NCBI RefSeq assembly: GCF_025195125.1
Contig: NZ_JAMGSL010000007.1
Span: forward strand, 124,001-188,000
Direction of reading: 5' to 3'
DNA length: 64,000 bases
Origin: Streptomyces sp. Je 1-79
GTDB taxonomy: Bacteria; Actinomycetota; Actinomycetes; Streptomycetales; Streptomycetaceae
Shown here: positions 25,135 to 34,790 of the stretch, one piece after another
Layout: every line of letters begins with the position of its first letter
Position numbering within the stretch: position 1 is the first letter of the stretch
Position numbers and translations under genes: made by a program
The notes under the pieces: generated by a model
What the model was told of the DNA's origin: nothing
The model's input: the letters and a program-made list of their open reading frames with translations, nothing else
Database searches by the model: none

Positions 25135-28100
25135 TCAGCGGCGTCGGCGCCGGCCGTCGCCCTCGTCGTCGTGGGGGCCGAGCAGCTCGTCCGCCAGGGT
25201 CGGGAGGTCGTCGAGCGGGGTCTCCTCCGCCCAGTCGGAGCGGCGGCGCGGGCGGCCCTGGTCGTCGAGCTGGGGCAGCTCGCGCGTCTGCTCGTTGGAG
25301 CCGGCGGACTGCTCGTCGCGGAAGATCCCCGGCGGAACCCGGTCGGCCGGATCCGTCCCCCGTACGGGAGGCAGCACGGCCGTCTCGTCGGCGGCCCGCA
25401 CCGGCGGCAGCACGGCCGTCTCGTCGGCCGCCCGCACCGGCGGCAGCACCGACGTCTCGTCCGCGTCCCGCACCTGCGGCAGCACCGAGGTCTCCGCCTC
25501 GGGCCGGACGGCGTCCGGGTCGACGACCGGCGTCGGGACGGTGATCTCGTTCGGCGAGACCGTGCCGTCCGGGTCGACGACGGGCGTCGGCACCGTGATC
25601 TCGTTCGGCGAGACCGTGGGCACCGTCTGCGTCACGTCGTCGGGCCGCACGACGGGGGTCGCCACGGTCACCTCGTTGGCCGACATGCCCGCCGCGCGGG
25701 CGGCCTCCGCGGCCTTCGCGGCAGCGGCCTCGGCCGCCTTCCGTGCCTCGGCGGCCTCGGCGGCCCGCTTCGCCTCCGCGGCTCGCTGCGCCTCGGCGGC
25801 CTTCCGCGTCTCCTCCGCACGGGCGGCGTCGGCGGCCTTCCTCGTCTCCTCCGCGCGGGCGGCCTCGGCGGCGGCCTTCTCCGCGGCCTCGGCAGCCGCC
25901 TTCCGGGCCGCCTCCTCCGCGGCCTTCGCCGCCGCGGCCTCGGCCAGACGCCGTGCCTCCTCGGCCCGCAGCAGGGCCTCCTCGGCCTTGCGCTGCTTCT
26001 CCAGGCGGCGCTCCTCCGCCTCCGCCCGCAGCCGGGCCTCTTCCTCGGCCTGCCTGCGGCGGCGTTCGTCCTCCTCGCGGCGGGCCTTCTCCTCGGCCTC
26101 GCGCCGCTTGCGCTCCTCCTCGGCGGCCAGCCGGGCCTCCTCGGCGCGCCGGCGCGCCTCCTCGGCCTGGCGCTCCGCCTCGCGGCGCCGCGCCTCTTCC
26201 TCCTCCTGGCGCTTGCGCTCCTCCTCCTCGGCACGGAGCCTGGCGAGCTGCTCCTGGCGCTCGCGCTCAAGACGCTCCTCCTCCGCCTTGCGCGCGGCCT
26301 CTTCCTCGGCCCGGCGCCTGGCGTCCTCCTCGGCCTTCCGCCGCGCCTCCTCCTGGGCCTTCACCTCGGCCTCGGACAGCGGCAGCATCCGGTCGAGCCG
26401 GTGCCGTACGACGGTGGTGACGGCCTCCGGCTCCTGGCCGGCGTCGACGACGAGGTAGCGGCCGGGGTCACCGGCGGCCAGCGCGAGGAAACCGGCCCGC
26501 ACGCGCGCGTGGAACTCCGGCGGCTCGGACTCCAGCCGGTCCGGGGCCTCGGTGAACCGTTCCCGCGCGGTCTCCGGGGAGACGTCGAGCAGCACGGTCA
26601 GGTGCGGGACCAGACCGCCGGTCGCCCAGCGGTTGATGCGGGCGATCTCGGTCGGCGAGAGGTCCCGGCCGGCGCCCTGGTAGGCGACGGACGAGTCGAT
26701 GTACCGGTCGGAGATCACCACGGCGCCGCGCTCCAGGGCGGGCTTGACCAGCGAGTCGACGTGCTCGGCGCGGTCGGCGGCGTAGAGCAGCGCCTCGGCG
26801 CGGTTCGAGAGCCCGGCGCTGGAGACGTCGAGCAGGATCGAGCGCAGCCGCTTGCCGATCGGGGTCGCGCCCGGTTCGCGGGTGACGACGACCTCGTGGC
26901 CCTTGGCGCGGATCCAGTCGGCGAGCGCCTCGGCCTGGGTGGACTTGCCGGCGCCGTCGCCGCCCTCCAGGGCGATGAAGAAGCCGGTCGGGGCGGGCGC
27001 CTGCGCCGGGTCGGCGCCGCGCAGCGCGTCGCGCAGGTCGCGGCGCAGCGGTACGCCGGCCCGGTCGTCGGTCTTGGCCAGGACGAGGGCTGCGACGGGC
27101 AGCAGCAGCGCGCCGACCAGCATCAGGGTGAACGCGGCGCCGCCGTGTGCGAAGACGAAGCTGCCGGAGGCGAGCCGGTGCGGCCCGATCGCGGCGGCGA
27201 GCAGCGGCGCGCCGAGCGCACCGACGGCCATGGCGACGCGGGCGACGGCCTGCAGGTGCTCGGTGACGCGGGGGCGCCGGGCGTCCTCGGTCTCCTGGTC
27301 GACAAGGGTGTGACCGGTGTTGGCGGCGACACCGGCCGCGTACCCGGCGAGCACGGCGAGGAGCAGGACCGTCGCCGTGTCCGGCACGAGGCCCGTCGCG
27401 AGCAGCGCGACACCGGTGAGGGCGATCGCGAGGGCGAGGAGCCGGCGGCGGGAGAGCGCGGGGAGCACGGAGCCCGCCGTCCGGATGCCGACGGCGGTGC
27501 CGCCGCTCAGCGCCAGGATCAGCAGCGCGAAGGTGACCGGACCGCCGCCGAGGTCGTAGGCGTGCAGGACGGAGACCGCGGCCGCGGCGGCGATGGCGCC
27601 GGCGACCGTGGCGCAGGCGAGGACGAGCAGCCCGACCGCGCCCGTGCGGCCCTTCTCGGAGGCGGGACGGCGCAGGCCCTCCAGCGGCGAGCGGGGCCTC
27701 GGCGTCTGTCCGCCGGGCAGCTCGATGAAGTACAGGACGGAGACGGAGGCGGCGAACAGGCCGGCGGCGACGTACGAACCGAGGGCGGCCTGGTGCAGCG
27801 AGAACCACTCGATACCGGTGCCCAGCAGGTTGCTGAGCAGGGTGGCGACGAGGAGCACGGCGGCCGCGGCCGGTACGGCCAGGAAGCCGGTACGCAGCGA
27901 CAGCCGGCGCAACGCGTCGAGGTGGTCCGGCAGCGGGCGCACGGCGGCGCCCTCCGGCGGCGGCGCGGGCAGCAGCGCGGGGGCCGCGCCCTCACGGGCC
28001 ACGGTCCACAGCCGCTCGGCGGCGCCGACGACGAAGACGGTGCCGAGCAGGAAGCCGAGCGCCTTGTTCGGCACCCAGTCGATCCACAGGGGCGCGATCA

Positions 28101-28479
28101 CGAGCAGCGCGACCCGCAGACCGTCGGCGCCGATCATGGTCCAGCGCCGGTCGAGCAGGCCCGCGGGCCCGGTCAGCGTGGTGAGCGGCCCGAGGAGGAC
28201 GGCACCGAACAGCACCGAGGCCAGCAGCCGGGCACCGATCACGGCGGCGACGGCGAACGCCGCGCCGCGGTATCCGCCCCCGAACGCGCCCTCGGAGACG
28301 GCGGCCTGGAGCCCGAGGAGGACCAGGACGAGTACGGCGAGTGCGTCACCGGTCCCACCGACGAACTGCGCGCTCCACAACCTTCTCAAGGGCTGATGGC
28401 GCAAAAGCGCCCGTACGGCACGCTCCCTGGAGTCTGCGACAAGCGCGACGTCGGAGTCTGGCTGCTCTGCTCGCGTCAT
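25135..28479 (-). CDS. tmk: MFS-like membrane domain fused to thymidylate kinase with coiled-coil tail
   Basis: 1114 aa in three parts. Residues ~15-480 are a 10-12 helix MFS-type membrane region. Residues ~500-700 are a complete dTMP kinase: P-loop FIALEGGDGAGKSTQAEAL, TREPGATPIGKRLRSILLD, SDRYIDSSVAYQGAGRDLS. Residues ~700-935 are an almost pure Glu/Arg/Ala/Lys coiled coil, then a disordered tail with repeated ITVPTPVVDPD and TSVLPPVRAADE units (~935-1114). The kinase makes dTDP for DNA synthesis and is tied to the membrane. The same fusion is known in other Streptomyces; the tail repeats vary. The transporter half has no assigned substrate. Confidence 0.88.
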   Translation of the reverse strand: MTRAEQPDSDVALVADSRERAVRALLRHQPLRRLWSAQFVGGTGDALAVLVLVLLGLQAAVSEGAFGGGYRGAAFAVAAVIGARLLASVLFGAVLLGPLTTLTGPAGLLDRRWTMIGADGLRVALLVIAPLWIDWVPNKALGFLLGTVFVVGAAERLWTVAREGAAPALLPAPPPEGAAVRPLPDHLDALRRLSLRTGFLAVPAAAAVLLVATLLSNLLGTGIEWFSLHQAALGSYVAAGLFAASVSVLYFIELPGGQTPRPRSPLEGLRRPASEKGRTGAVGLLVLACATVAGAIAAAAAVSVLHAYDLGGGPVTFALLILALSGGTAVGIRTAGSVLPALSRRRLLALAIALTGVALLATGLVPDTATVLLLAVLAGYAAGVAANTGHTLVDQETEDARRPRVTEHLQAVARVAMAVGALGAPLLAAAIGPHRLASGSFVFAHGGAAFTLMLVGALLLPVAALVLAKTDDRAGVPLRRDLRDALRGADPAQAPAPTGFFIALEGGDGAGKSTQAEALADWIRAKGHEVVVTREPGATPIGKRLRSILLDVSSAGLSNRAEALLYAADRAEHVDSLVKPALERGAVVISDRYIDSSVAYQGAGRDLSPTEIARINRWATGGLVPHLTVLLDVSPETARERFTEAPDRLESEPPEFHARVRAGFLALAAGDPGRYLVVDAGQEPEAVTTVVRHRLDRMLPLSEAEVKAQEEARRKAEEDARRRAEEEAARKAEEERLERERQEQLARLRAEEEERKRQEEEEARRREAERQAEEARRRAEEARLAAEEERKRREAEEKARREEDERRRRQAEEEARLRAEAEERRLEKQRKAEEALLRAEEARRLAEAAAAKAAEEAARKAAAEAAEKAAAEAARAEETRKAADAARAEETRKAAEAQRAAEAKRAAEAAEARKAAEAAAAKAAEAARAAGMSANEVTVATPVVRPDDVTQTVPTVSPNEITVPTPVVDPDGTVSPNEITVPTPVVDPDAVRPEAETSVLPQVRDADETSVLPPVRAADETAVLPPVRAADETAVLPPVRGTDPADRVPPGIFRDEQSAGSNEQTRELPQLDDQGRPRRRSDWAEETPLDDLPTLADELLGPHDDEGDGRRRRR

Positions 28480-28553
28480 CCGTCCACCCTATCCGGACCC
28501 TCTGACTCCCCGTGGCCTCCACCCGAACAAACGTCGGGTGGCCGGGAAACACG

Positions 28554-28586
28554 TAAGGGGCGGGGGTCCATGACCCCCGCCCCTTA
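28554..28586 (-). terminator. Terminator after topA
   Basis: Perfect 15-bp stem TAAGGGGCGGGGGTC (28554-28568) / GACCCCCGCCCCTTA (28572-28586), 3-nt loop, placed between the topA stop (28600) and the tmk start (28479) on the minus strand. Confidence 0.8.
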
Positions 28587-28599
28587 CCCGGTCAGAGCC

Positions 28600-31446
28600 C
28601 TACTCGGGCTTCGACGCCGCCGACTTCGCGGCCGTCGTCTTCGCCGCGGCGCTCTTCGCCGTCGTCGTCTTCTTCGCGGTCGTCTTCTTGGCCGCCGTCT
28701 TCTTCGCCGGCGCGGCCTTCTTGGCGGTCGCCTTCTTGGCGGCCGTCTTCTTGGCCGGCGCCTTCTTGGCCGTCTTCTTCGCCGGCCCCTTGGCCCGCTT
28801 CTCCGCCAGCAGCTCGTAACCGCGCTCGGGCGTGATGTCCTCGACGCTGTCCCCGGTCCGCAGGGTCGCGTTCGTCTCGCCGTCCGTCACGTACGGGCCG
28901 AAGCGACCGTCCTTGACGACGACCGGCTTCTCGCTGACCGGGTCGGTGCCCAGCTCCTTCAGCGGCGGCTTGGCGGCGGCCCGGCCACGCTGCTTGGGCT
29001 GCGCGTAGATCGCGAGCGCCTCCTCCAGCGTGATCGTGAAGAGCTGCTCCTCGTCGGTGAGCGACCGCGAGTCCGTGCCCTTCTTCAGGTACGGGCCGTA
29101 GCGGCCGTTCTGCGCAGTGATCTCGACGCCCTCCGCGTCCGCGCCCACCACTCGCGGCAGGGACATCAGCTTGAGCGCGTCCTCCAGCGTCACGGTGTCC
29201 AGCGCCATCGACTTGAGGAGCGAGGCCGTCCGCGGCTTCACCGCGTTCTTGCCGGTCTTCGGGGTGTCCTCGGGCAGGATCTCGGTGACGTACGGGCCGT
29301 ACCGGCCGTCCTTGGCGACGATCTGGTTCCCGCTGACCGGGTCCACGCCCAGCTCGAAGTCGCCGCTCGGCTTGGCGAACAGCTCCTCGGCGTAGGCGAC
29401 CGTCAGCTCGTCGGGCGCGAGGTCCTCGGGCACGTCCGCCCGCTGGTGGCCCTCGGTGTCCTTCTCGCCACGCTCGACGTACGGGCCGTACCGCCCGACG
29501 CGCAGCATGACGCCCTCGCCGACGGGGAAGGAGGAGATCTCCCGGGCGTCGATCGCGCCGAGGTCGGTCACCAGCTCCTTGAGCCCGCCGAGGTGGTCGC
29601 CGTCGCCGTTCCCGGCGTCGGCGGCGCCACCGGAGGTGGTCTCGGGGGCGCCCTCGCCGAAGTAGAAACGCTTCAGCCACGGCACGGCCTGGGCCTCGCC
29701 CCGCGCGATGCGGTCGAGGTCGTCCTCCATCTTGGCGGTGAAGGAGTAGTCGACGAGCCGGCCGAAGTGCTTCTCCAGCAGGTTGACCACGGCGAAGCTC
29801 AGGAAGGACGGCACGAGGGCCGTGCCCTTCTTGAAGACGTAACCGCGGTCCAGGATCGTGCCGATGATCGACGCGTACGTCGACGGGCGGCCGATCTCGC
29901 GCTCTTCCAGCTCCTTGACCAGCGAGGCCTCGGTGTAGCGGGCCGGAGGCTTGGTCGCGTGGCCGTCGGCGGTGATCTCCTCGGCGGAGAGCGCGTCGCC
30001 CTCGGCGACCTGCGGCAGCCGGCGCTCACGGTCGTCCAGCTCCGCGTTCGGGTCGTCTGCCCCCTCCACGTATGCCTTCATGAAGCCGTGGAAGGTGATC
30101 GTCTTGCCGGAGGCGCTGAACTCGGCGTCCCGGCCGTCCGCGGAGCGGCCGCCGATCTTCACCGTGACCGAGTTTCCGGTCGCGTCCTTCATCTGGGAGG
30201 CGACGGTCCGCTTCCAGATCAGCTCGTAGAGCCGGAACTGGTCGCCGGTCAGACCGGTCTCCGCGGGGGTGCGGAAACGATCACCCGAAGGACGAATCGC
30301 CTCGTGCGCCTCCTGCGCGTTCTTGACCTTGCCCGCGTAGACGCGCGGCTTCTCCGGCAGGTAGTCGGCGCCGTACAGCTGCGTGACCTGCGCCCGGGCC
30401 GCCGAGACGGCGGTGTCCGACAGGATCGTCGAGTCCGTACGCATGTACGTGATGAAGCCGTTCTCGTACAGCTTCTGGGCGACCTGCATGGTCGCTTTCG
30501 CCCCGAAGCCCAGCTTCCGGCTCGCCTCCTGCTGGAGGGTCGTCGTACGGAACGGGGCGTACGGCGAGCGGCGGTACGGCTTCGACTCGACCGACCGGAC
30601 GCTGAACGAGGTGTCGGCGAGCGAGGCGGCGAGCGCCCGCGCCTTCTCCTCGTCGAGGTGGAGGATGTTCGCGGTCTTCAGCTGCCCGTCGGCGCCGAAG
30701 TCACGGCCCTGCGCGACGCGCTTGCCGTCCACCGCGTTCAGGCGGGCGACCAGCGACGACGGGTCGGAGGGGTCACCGGCGCGGCCGGTGGAGAAGGTGC
30801 CGGTCAGGTCCCAGTACTCGGCGGAGCGGAAGGCGATCCGCTCACGCTCGCGCTCGACGACGAGACGGGTGGCGACGGACTGGACGCGGCCCGCGGAGAG
30901 GCCTCGCATGACCTTCTTCCACAGGACCGGCGAGACCTCGTAGCCGTAGAGCCGGTCGAGGATACGGCGGGTCTCCTGGGCGTCCACCATGCGCTTGTTC
31001 AGCTCGCGCGGGTTGCGGACGGCCTCCTGGATCGCGTCCTTGGTGATCTCGTGGAAGACCATCCGGTGGACGGGAACCTTGGGCTTCAGGACCTCGAGGA
31101 GGTGCCACGCGATGGCTTCGCCCTCGCGGTCCTCATCGGTGGCGAGGAAGAGTTCGTCGACCCCGGCCAGCTGCTCCTTGAGCTTCCTGACCTGGGCCTT
31201 CTTGTCGGCATTGACGACATAGATGGGCTGGAAGTCGTGCTCGACGTCGACACCGAGCCGGCGCACCTCGCCGGTGTACTTCTCCGGCACCTCGGCCGCG
31301 CCGCTGGGGAGGTCGCGGATGTGCCCGACGCTCGCCTCGACCACGTATCCGGGGCCGAGGTAGCCCTTGATCGTCTTCGCCTTGGCAGGCGACTCGACGA
31401 TGACGAGTCGGCGGCCGCCCTGTGCGGTCTCGCTGGTCGGGGACAA
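28600..31446 (-). CDS. topA: DNA topoisomerase I
   Basis: 948 aa from the TTG at 31446; this start precedes the conserved RRLVIVESPAKAKTIKGYL toprim start, and the ~80 residues upstream in frame look non-coding. Toprim acidic motif ATDEDREGEAIAWHL is at ~103, and the active-site Tyr in TYMRTDS at ~335. The C-terminal part has repeated RYGPY(V/L) topo-repeat units (~560-860), then a Lys/Ala/Thr-rich tail (AKKTAKKAPAKK..., ~885-948) typical of actinobacterial TopA and needed for processive DNA binding. It relaxes negative supercoils. Own terminator downstream. Confidence 0.95.
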   Translation of the reverse strand: MSPTSETAQGGRRLVIVESPAKAKTIKGYLGPGYVVEASVGHIRDLPSGAAEVPEKYTGEVRRLGVDVEHDFQPIYVVNADKKAQVRKLKEQLAGVDELFLATDEDREGEAIAWHLLEVLKPKVPVHRMVFHEITKDAIQEAVRNPRELNKRMVDAQETRRILDRLYGYEVSPVLWKKVMRGLSAGRVQSVATRLVVERERERIAFRSAEYWDLTGTFSTGRAGDPSDPSSLVARLNAVDGKRVAQGRDFGADGQLKTANILHLDEEKARALAASLADTSFSVRSVESKPYRRSPYAPFRTTTLQQEASRKLGFGAKATMQVAQKLYENGFITYMRTDSTILSDTAVSAARAQVTQLYGADYLPEKPRVYAGKVKNAQEAHEAIRPSGDRFRTPAETGLTGDQFRLYELIWKRTVASQMKDATGNSVTVKIGGRSADGRDAEFSASGKTITFHGFMKAYVEGADDPNAELDDRERRLPQVAEGDALSAEEITADGHATKPPARYTEASLVKELEEREIGRPSTYASIIGTILDRGYVFKKGTALVPSFLSFAVVNLLEKHFGRLVDYSFTAKMEDDLDRIARGEAQAVPWLKRFYFGEGAPETTSGGAADAGNGDGDHLGGLKELVTDLGAIDAREISSFPVGEGVMLRVGRYGPYVERGEKDTEGHQRADVPEDLAPDELTVAYAEELFAKPSGDFELGVDPVSGNQIVAKDGRYGPYVTEILPEDTPKTGKNAVKPRTASLLKSMALDTVTLEDALKLMSLPRVVGADAEGVEITAQNGRYGPYLKKGTDSRSLTDEEQLFTITLEEALAIYAQPKQRGRAAAKPPLKELGTDPVSEKPVVVKDGRFGPYVTDGETNATLRTGDSVEDITPERGYELLAEKRAKGPAKKTAKKAPAKKTAAKKATAKKAAPAKKTAAKKTTAKKTTTAKSAAAKTTAAKSAASKPE

Positions 31447-31672
31447 CTTCGCTCTTCTCTCCGGTCGACGCTCGGTGGCACGTACGGCGCTGGCACGTAT
31501 GGCGGCGGCACGCTCGGTGACGCTGCCGTCGCTGCGGAGTGTGACGGTACAACCCGCCCCCGTGTCAAACGGCAAAAGCCCGCAACGGCCACTCGAACGG
31601 TAACCCGACTCCTGGCATTCCTGCCGCCCGGACTCCCGGACCGGTGAGGCGCGAGCAAGCGGAACGACGTCG

Positions 31673-31870
31673 TCACGCCCGCCCGAAGCACCACACACCG
31701 AGAAGAAGGAAAGTCAGTCCGAAGATCGTCGTCAGCGTGGCGGCGGCCCGGGTGCCGACCCCCAGCGCGACCGGTTCGCCGTGCGCCACGCGGACCCCCG
31801 TCCACAGCAGCAGTGCGGCTCCGAACAGCGCGAACGCCGTTCCGGCGAAGATCGCAGGACCGCTCTCCAT
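31673..31870 (-). CDS. Small two-helix membrane protein
   Basis: 65 aa, ATG start. Two hydrophobic helices (~6-24, IFAGTAFALFGAALLLWTGV; ~40-60, AATLTTIFGLTFLLLGVWCF) and almost nothing else. No known family. Codon third positions are GC-biased as in real genes. It lies between the methyltransferase gene and topA on the same strand; the 226-bp topA leader follows. Confidence 0.6.
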   Translation of the reverse strand: MESGPAIFAGTAFALFGAALLLWTGVRVAHGEPVALGVGTRAAATLTTIFGLTFLLLGVWCFGRA

Positions 31871-32077
31871 GCCCGTACCCCGTTCCCTTCACGGGCCCCC
31901 GTGGCCCCTGGAGGCCGAGGCTGGCACCTCCCGGCATCGTGGGTGCGAATTCCGGGTGAACGACGCGGAGGGTCCGGGACGGGTTCACGAATATGGCCGG
32001 TAGTGCCCCTCTCCCCCGGCACCACGTTCGTCACATCACACGAAGGCGGCGGGGCGCGCCGGGTGCGTCGGGTGCGT

Positions 32078-32094
32078 CCCCGATCACATCGGGG
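32078..32094 (-). terminator. Short hairpin after the methyltransferase gene
   Basis: CCCCGAT (32078-32084) / ATCGGGG (32088-32094) with a 3-nt loop, 49 bp past the stop at 32143. The left sequence GCGTCCCCGATCAC recurs at about 32126, next to the stop codon. Confidence 0.4.
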
Positions 32095-32142
32095 GCGGGC
32101 GGCCGTCACCGCTCGCGTGCCGGTGCGTCCCCGATCACGTCG

Positions 32143-33723
32143 TCACGCCGAGGGCGACGGGAGCAGGAAGCCCTCCTCCACGAGGACCCGGATGGCCTGC
32201 GGGGTGCGGTCCCGCAGCAGCACGGGGTCCTCGCCCATCAGCTGACCGATCGCGTCCAGGATCCGCCCCGCGCTGAGCGTCCCGTCGCAGACACCGGCGA
32301 AACCGGCCCCGACGTGGTCCACCCTGGTCGCGCGCCGCATGCCGCGGTTCTGCCGCAGCACCACGTGCTCCGGGTCCTCGGCACCCGGCAGTCCGACCTG
32401 CTCCTGCACGACCTCGGGCGCGAGGGTGAAGTGGTCGGCGAGCAGGGCCGCGTCGTCACGCGTCCGCAGATAGTCCTGCCGCTCGAAGTGGGCGCGCACG
32501 GTGTCACCGAGCGGCTGTTCGACCGGGTGCGGCCACTCCTCGATCACGATCGACGGCTCGACCGCGCCGGAGGCCACGGCGGCGTTCCTGCGCAGCGTGA
32601 TCCAGCCGAAGCCGACCGCCTTGGTCTTACGGGCCTCGAACTCGTCCAGCCACGCCCCGTACCGCCGCGCGTACTCCGCCGGCTCCGAGCGGTGGTCGCC
32701 GCTGTCCCGCAGCCACAGCTCGGCGTACTGGGTGACGTCCTGGACCTCGCGCTGCACGATCCAGGCGTCGCAGCCGGGCGGCACCCAGGAGCGCAGCCGG
32801 TCCTGCCACTCCTCGCCCTCGACGTGCTGCCAGTTGGCGAGGAACTGCGCGTGACCGCCGTCGTTGAGCCGCTCCCCGGCCTCCCGTACGAGCGTGCGGC
32901 ACAGGTCGTCGCCGCCCATCCCGCCGTCGCGGTAGGTGAGGCGCGCGCCGGGCGAGATGACGAACGGCGGGTTGGAGACGATCAGGTCGTACGTGTCGCC
33001 GTCGACCGGCTCGAAGAGCGAGCCCTGGAGCAGCTCGGCCTCGCGGGCCCCGGAGAGCGCGAGGGTGAGCCGGGTGAAGTCCAGGGCGCGCGGGTTCAGG
33101 TCGGTCGCGGTGACCAGCGTGGCGTGCTGGGCGGCGTGCAGTGCCTGGATGCCGGAACCGGTGCCGAGGTCGAGCGCGGAGGACACCGGCGTACGGACCG
33201 TGATGCCGGCCAGCGTGGTGGAGGCGCCGCCGACGCCGAGGACGACACCTTCGTCCTTGCTGCCGATGCCGCCGGCCCCGCCGACCGCGCAGCCCAGGTC
33301 GGAGACGATGAACCAGTCCTGCCCGTCGGGCCCGCCGTACGGCCTGATGTCGACGGCCGCTCCGACCTGATCGGCCTCCCGATCGGCCCCGTCGACGCGG
33401 TCCTCGTCGACGCCGTCCTCGGCAGCCGCCTGGATCAGCCAGCCGTCGGCCAGGCACTCCTCCAGCGGCAGCGCGGCGGCGGCACGGGCGGCGGGGACGG
33501 GGCGCTGGAGCAGGAAGAGCCGTACGAGGGTCTCCAGCGGGGAGTCCCCCCGGGTGGCCCGCAGCGCGGGCACGGTCTCGCTGCGGGCGAGCGCGGCGTA
33601 GGCGGGGGCGCCGAGGAGTTCGAGCAGGCCGTCGGCGGTGAAGTCGGCGGCGAGCAGCGCTTCGCGGAGCCGGGCGGCGTGCGCGGGGACGGGGAGGCGG
33701 GAGGTCAGGCTGGTCGTACTCAC
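32143..33723 (-). CDS. Class I SAM methyltransferase of the HemK/PrmC-like type
   Basis: 526 aa, GTG start. The N-terminal ~150 residues are a variable helical domain. The Rossmann methyltransferase follows: motif I SALDLGTGSGIQALHAA (~181-197), VTATDLNPRALDFTRL (~203-218) and the catalytic-loop motif VSNPPFVISPG (~255-265). NPPF marks enzymes that methylate amide or ring nitrogens of proteins, RNA or DNA. The ~190 residues after the core are a further domain that includes a long second substrate-binding-like region. A conserved Streptomyces gene of unknown target, lying upstream of topA. Confidence 0.8.
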   Translation of the reverse strand: MSTTSLTSRLPVPAHAARLREALLAADFTADGLLELLGAPAYAALARSETVPALRATRGDSPLETLVRLFLLQRPVPAARAAAALPLEECLADGWLIQAAAEDGVDEDRVDGADREADQVGAAVDIRPYGGPDGQDWFIVSDLGCAVGGAGGIGSKDEGVVLGVGGASTTLAGITVRTPVSSALDLGTGSGIQALHAAQHATLVTATDLNPRALDFTRLTLALSGAREAELLQGSLFEPVDGDTYDLIVSNPPFVISPGARLTYRDGGMGGDDLCRTLVREAGERLNDGGHAQFLANWQHVEGEEWQDRLRSWVPPGCDAWIVQREVQDVTQYAELWLRDSGDHRSEPAEYARRYGAWLDEFEARKTKAVGFGWITLRRNAAVASGAVEPSIVIEEWPHPVEQPLGDTVRAHFERQDYLRTRDDAALLADHFTLAPEVVQEQVGLPGAEDPEHVVLRQNRGMRRATRVDHVGAGFAGVCDGTLSAGRILDAIGQLMGEDPVLLRDRTPQAIRVLVEEGFLLPSPSA

Positions 33724-33955
33724 CCCACCATTGTGGCGGGCGCCACCGACATTGCCGCGTCAGCCCCGCCCGGCCCGAAGTCCCGTCCCGAGAAAGGCGC
33801 CGGGACCCGCCCCGGCCGTATGGGTGCGCGAAGGGCCCCGGGCGAGCCGCGCCCGCCCGGGACCCCTCGTACGACCTGCGCCTGACGCGCGAGACGACGT
33901 GGCGGCCGCGCTGTACGGCCCCTGACCGCCGCGGATGCGGCCCGCGCCTGGCGGG

Positions 33956-34603
33956 CTACTCGCCGCTCTTGCTCGCGGAACTCGACGGCGTGGCGGACGC
34001 CTTGCCCGACGGCGTGGCGGACGTCTTGCCCGACGGCGTGGAGCCGGGCTTCGGGGCGACCGAGGGGGTCGCCTTCTGGCAGCCCGGCTGCTTCGCCATC
34101 GCCGTGCCCAGCTCGCCGGACTGGAGCTTGGCCAGCGCGTCCTGGTCCATCTTCTCGATCCGCTTCAGGCCGTCGGCGACATCCTGCAGACCGTCCGCGA
34201 ACTTCTGCTGGTTGCTGGGGTCGAGCGCGTCGACCTGCTTCTTCAGGCCCACGTAGGCGACGGCCGTGGCGTTGAGCTCCTTGACCGCGTCCTGCTGGAG
34301 CTTCTCGCCGTTGTCGACGGGCGGCGCTCCTGCGGCCTCGATGGACTTGGCGAGCGCCCGGTCCGCGTCGGCGATGTCCTGGAAGGCCTTCGAGTCGGCG
34401 GCCTGGATGTCCGCCGGCTTGCCGTCGGCAGCCGTCGAGATGATCAGCTGCTGGGCGTCGGCCCGCTTCTGGATCTGGGGCTTCGCCTGGTCACAGACCG
34501 TCTTGGCCCAGTCGTTCACCTTGTCGCCGTCGTCGCTGCAGCCGGACAGCGTGAGCACCAGTACCGTGACGCCGGACAGCGCGACAGCAAGCTTCTTGTT
34601 CAC
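33956..34603 (-). CDS. Small secreted lipoprotein
   Basis: 215 aa from the GTG at 34603, preferred over the upstream ATG at 34645 because AAGGGA lies 8 nt before it and the signal peptide then begins at the N-terminus (NKKLAVALSGVTVLVLTLSGC, Cys ~21). The mature part is helical (~25-165) and acidic; the C-terminus is a Ser/Thr/Pro/Lys linker with PSGK(A/T)SATPS repeats (~185-210). Two further Cys may pair. No known family or function; cell-surface location is predicted. Confidence 0.75.
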   Translation of the reverse strand: MNKKLAVALSGVTVLVLTLSGCSDDGDKVNDWAKTVCDQAKPQIQKRADAQQLIISTAADGKPADIQAADSKAFQDIADADRALAKSIEAAGAPPVDNGEKLQQDAVKELNATAVAYVGLKKQVDALDPSNQQKFADGLQDVADGLKRIEKMDQDALAKLQSGELGTAMAKQPGCQKATPSVAPKPGSTPSGKTSATPSGKASATPSSSASKSGE

Positions 34604-34740
34604 CGGATCGGTCCCTTCCAAGGCTCTCGGCCCCGGAACATACACGCCGAACGGGCGACATCCACCTTTCGTGCGACGGATTCATCCCCTATTGCAGCCG
34701 ATTGCACCAAGGGAGACACGTCTCACTCACCCATGGCGAC

Positions 34741-34774
34741 GGGCGGACAGCACGTCAACACGTGCTGCCCGCCC
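34741..34774 (-). terminator. Terminator after hppA
   Basis: 15-bp stem with one mismatch, GGGCGGACAGCACGT (34741-34755) / ACGTGCTGCCCGCCC (34760-34774), 4-nt loop, 17 bp beyond the hppA stop. Confidence 0.65.
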
Positions 34775-34790
34775 GTCCCCTGACCTGGTG

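Noticed and set aside
24967..31647. Very long plus-strand open frame across tmk and topA
   Set aside because: It is the antisense shadow of two well-supported minus-strand genes and has a low-complexity Gly/Arg/Leu sequence with no domain.
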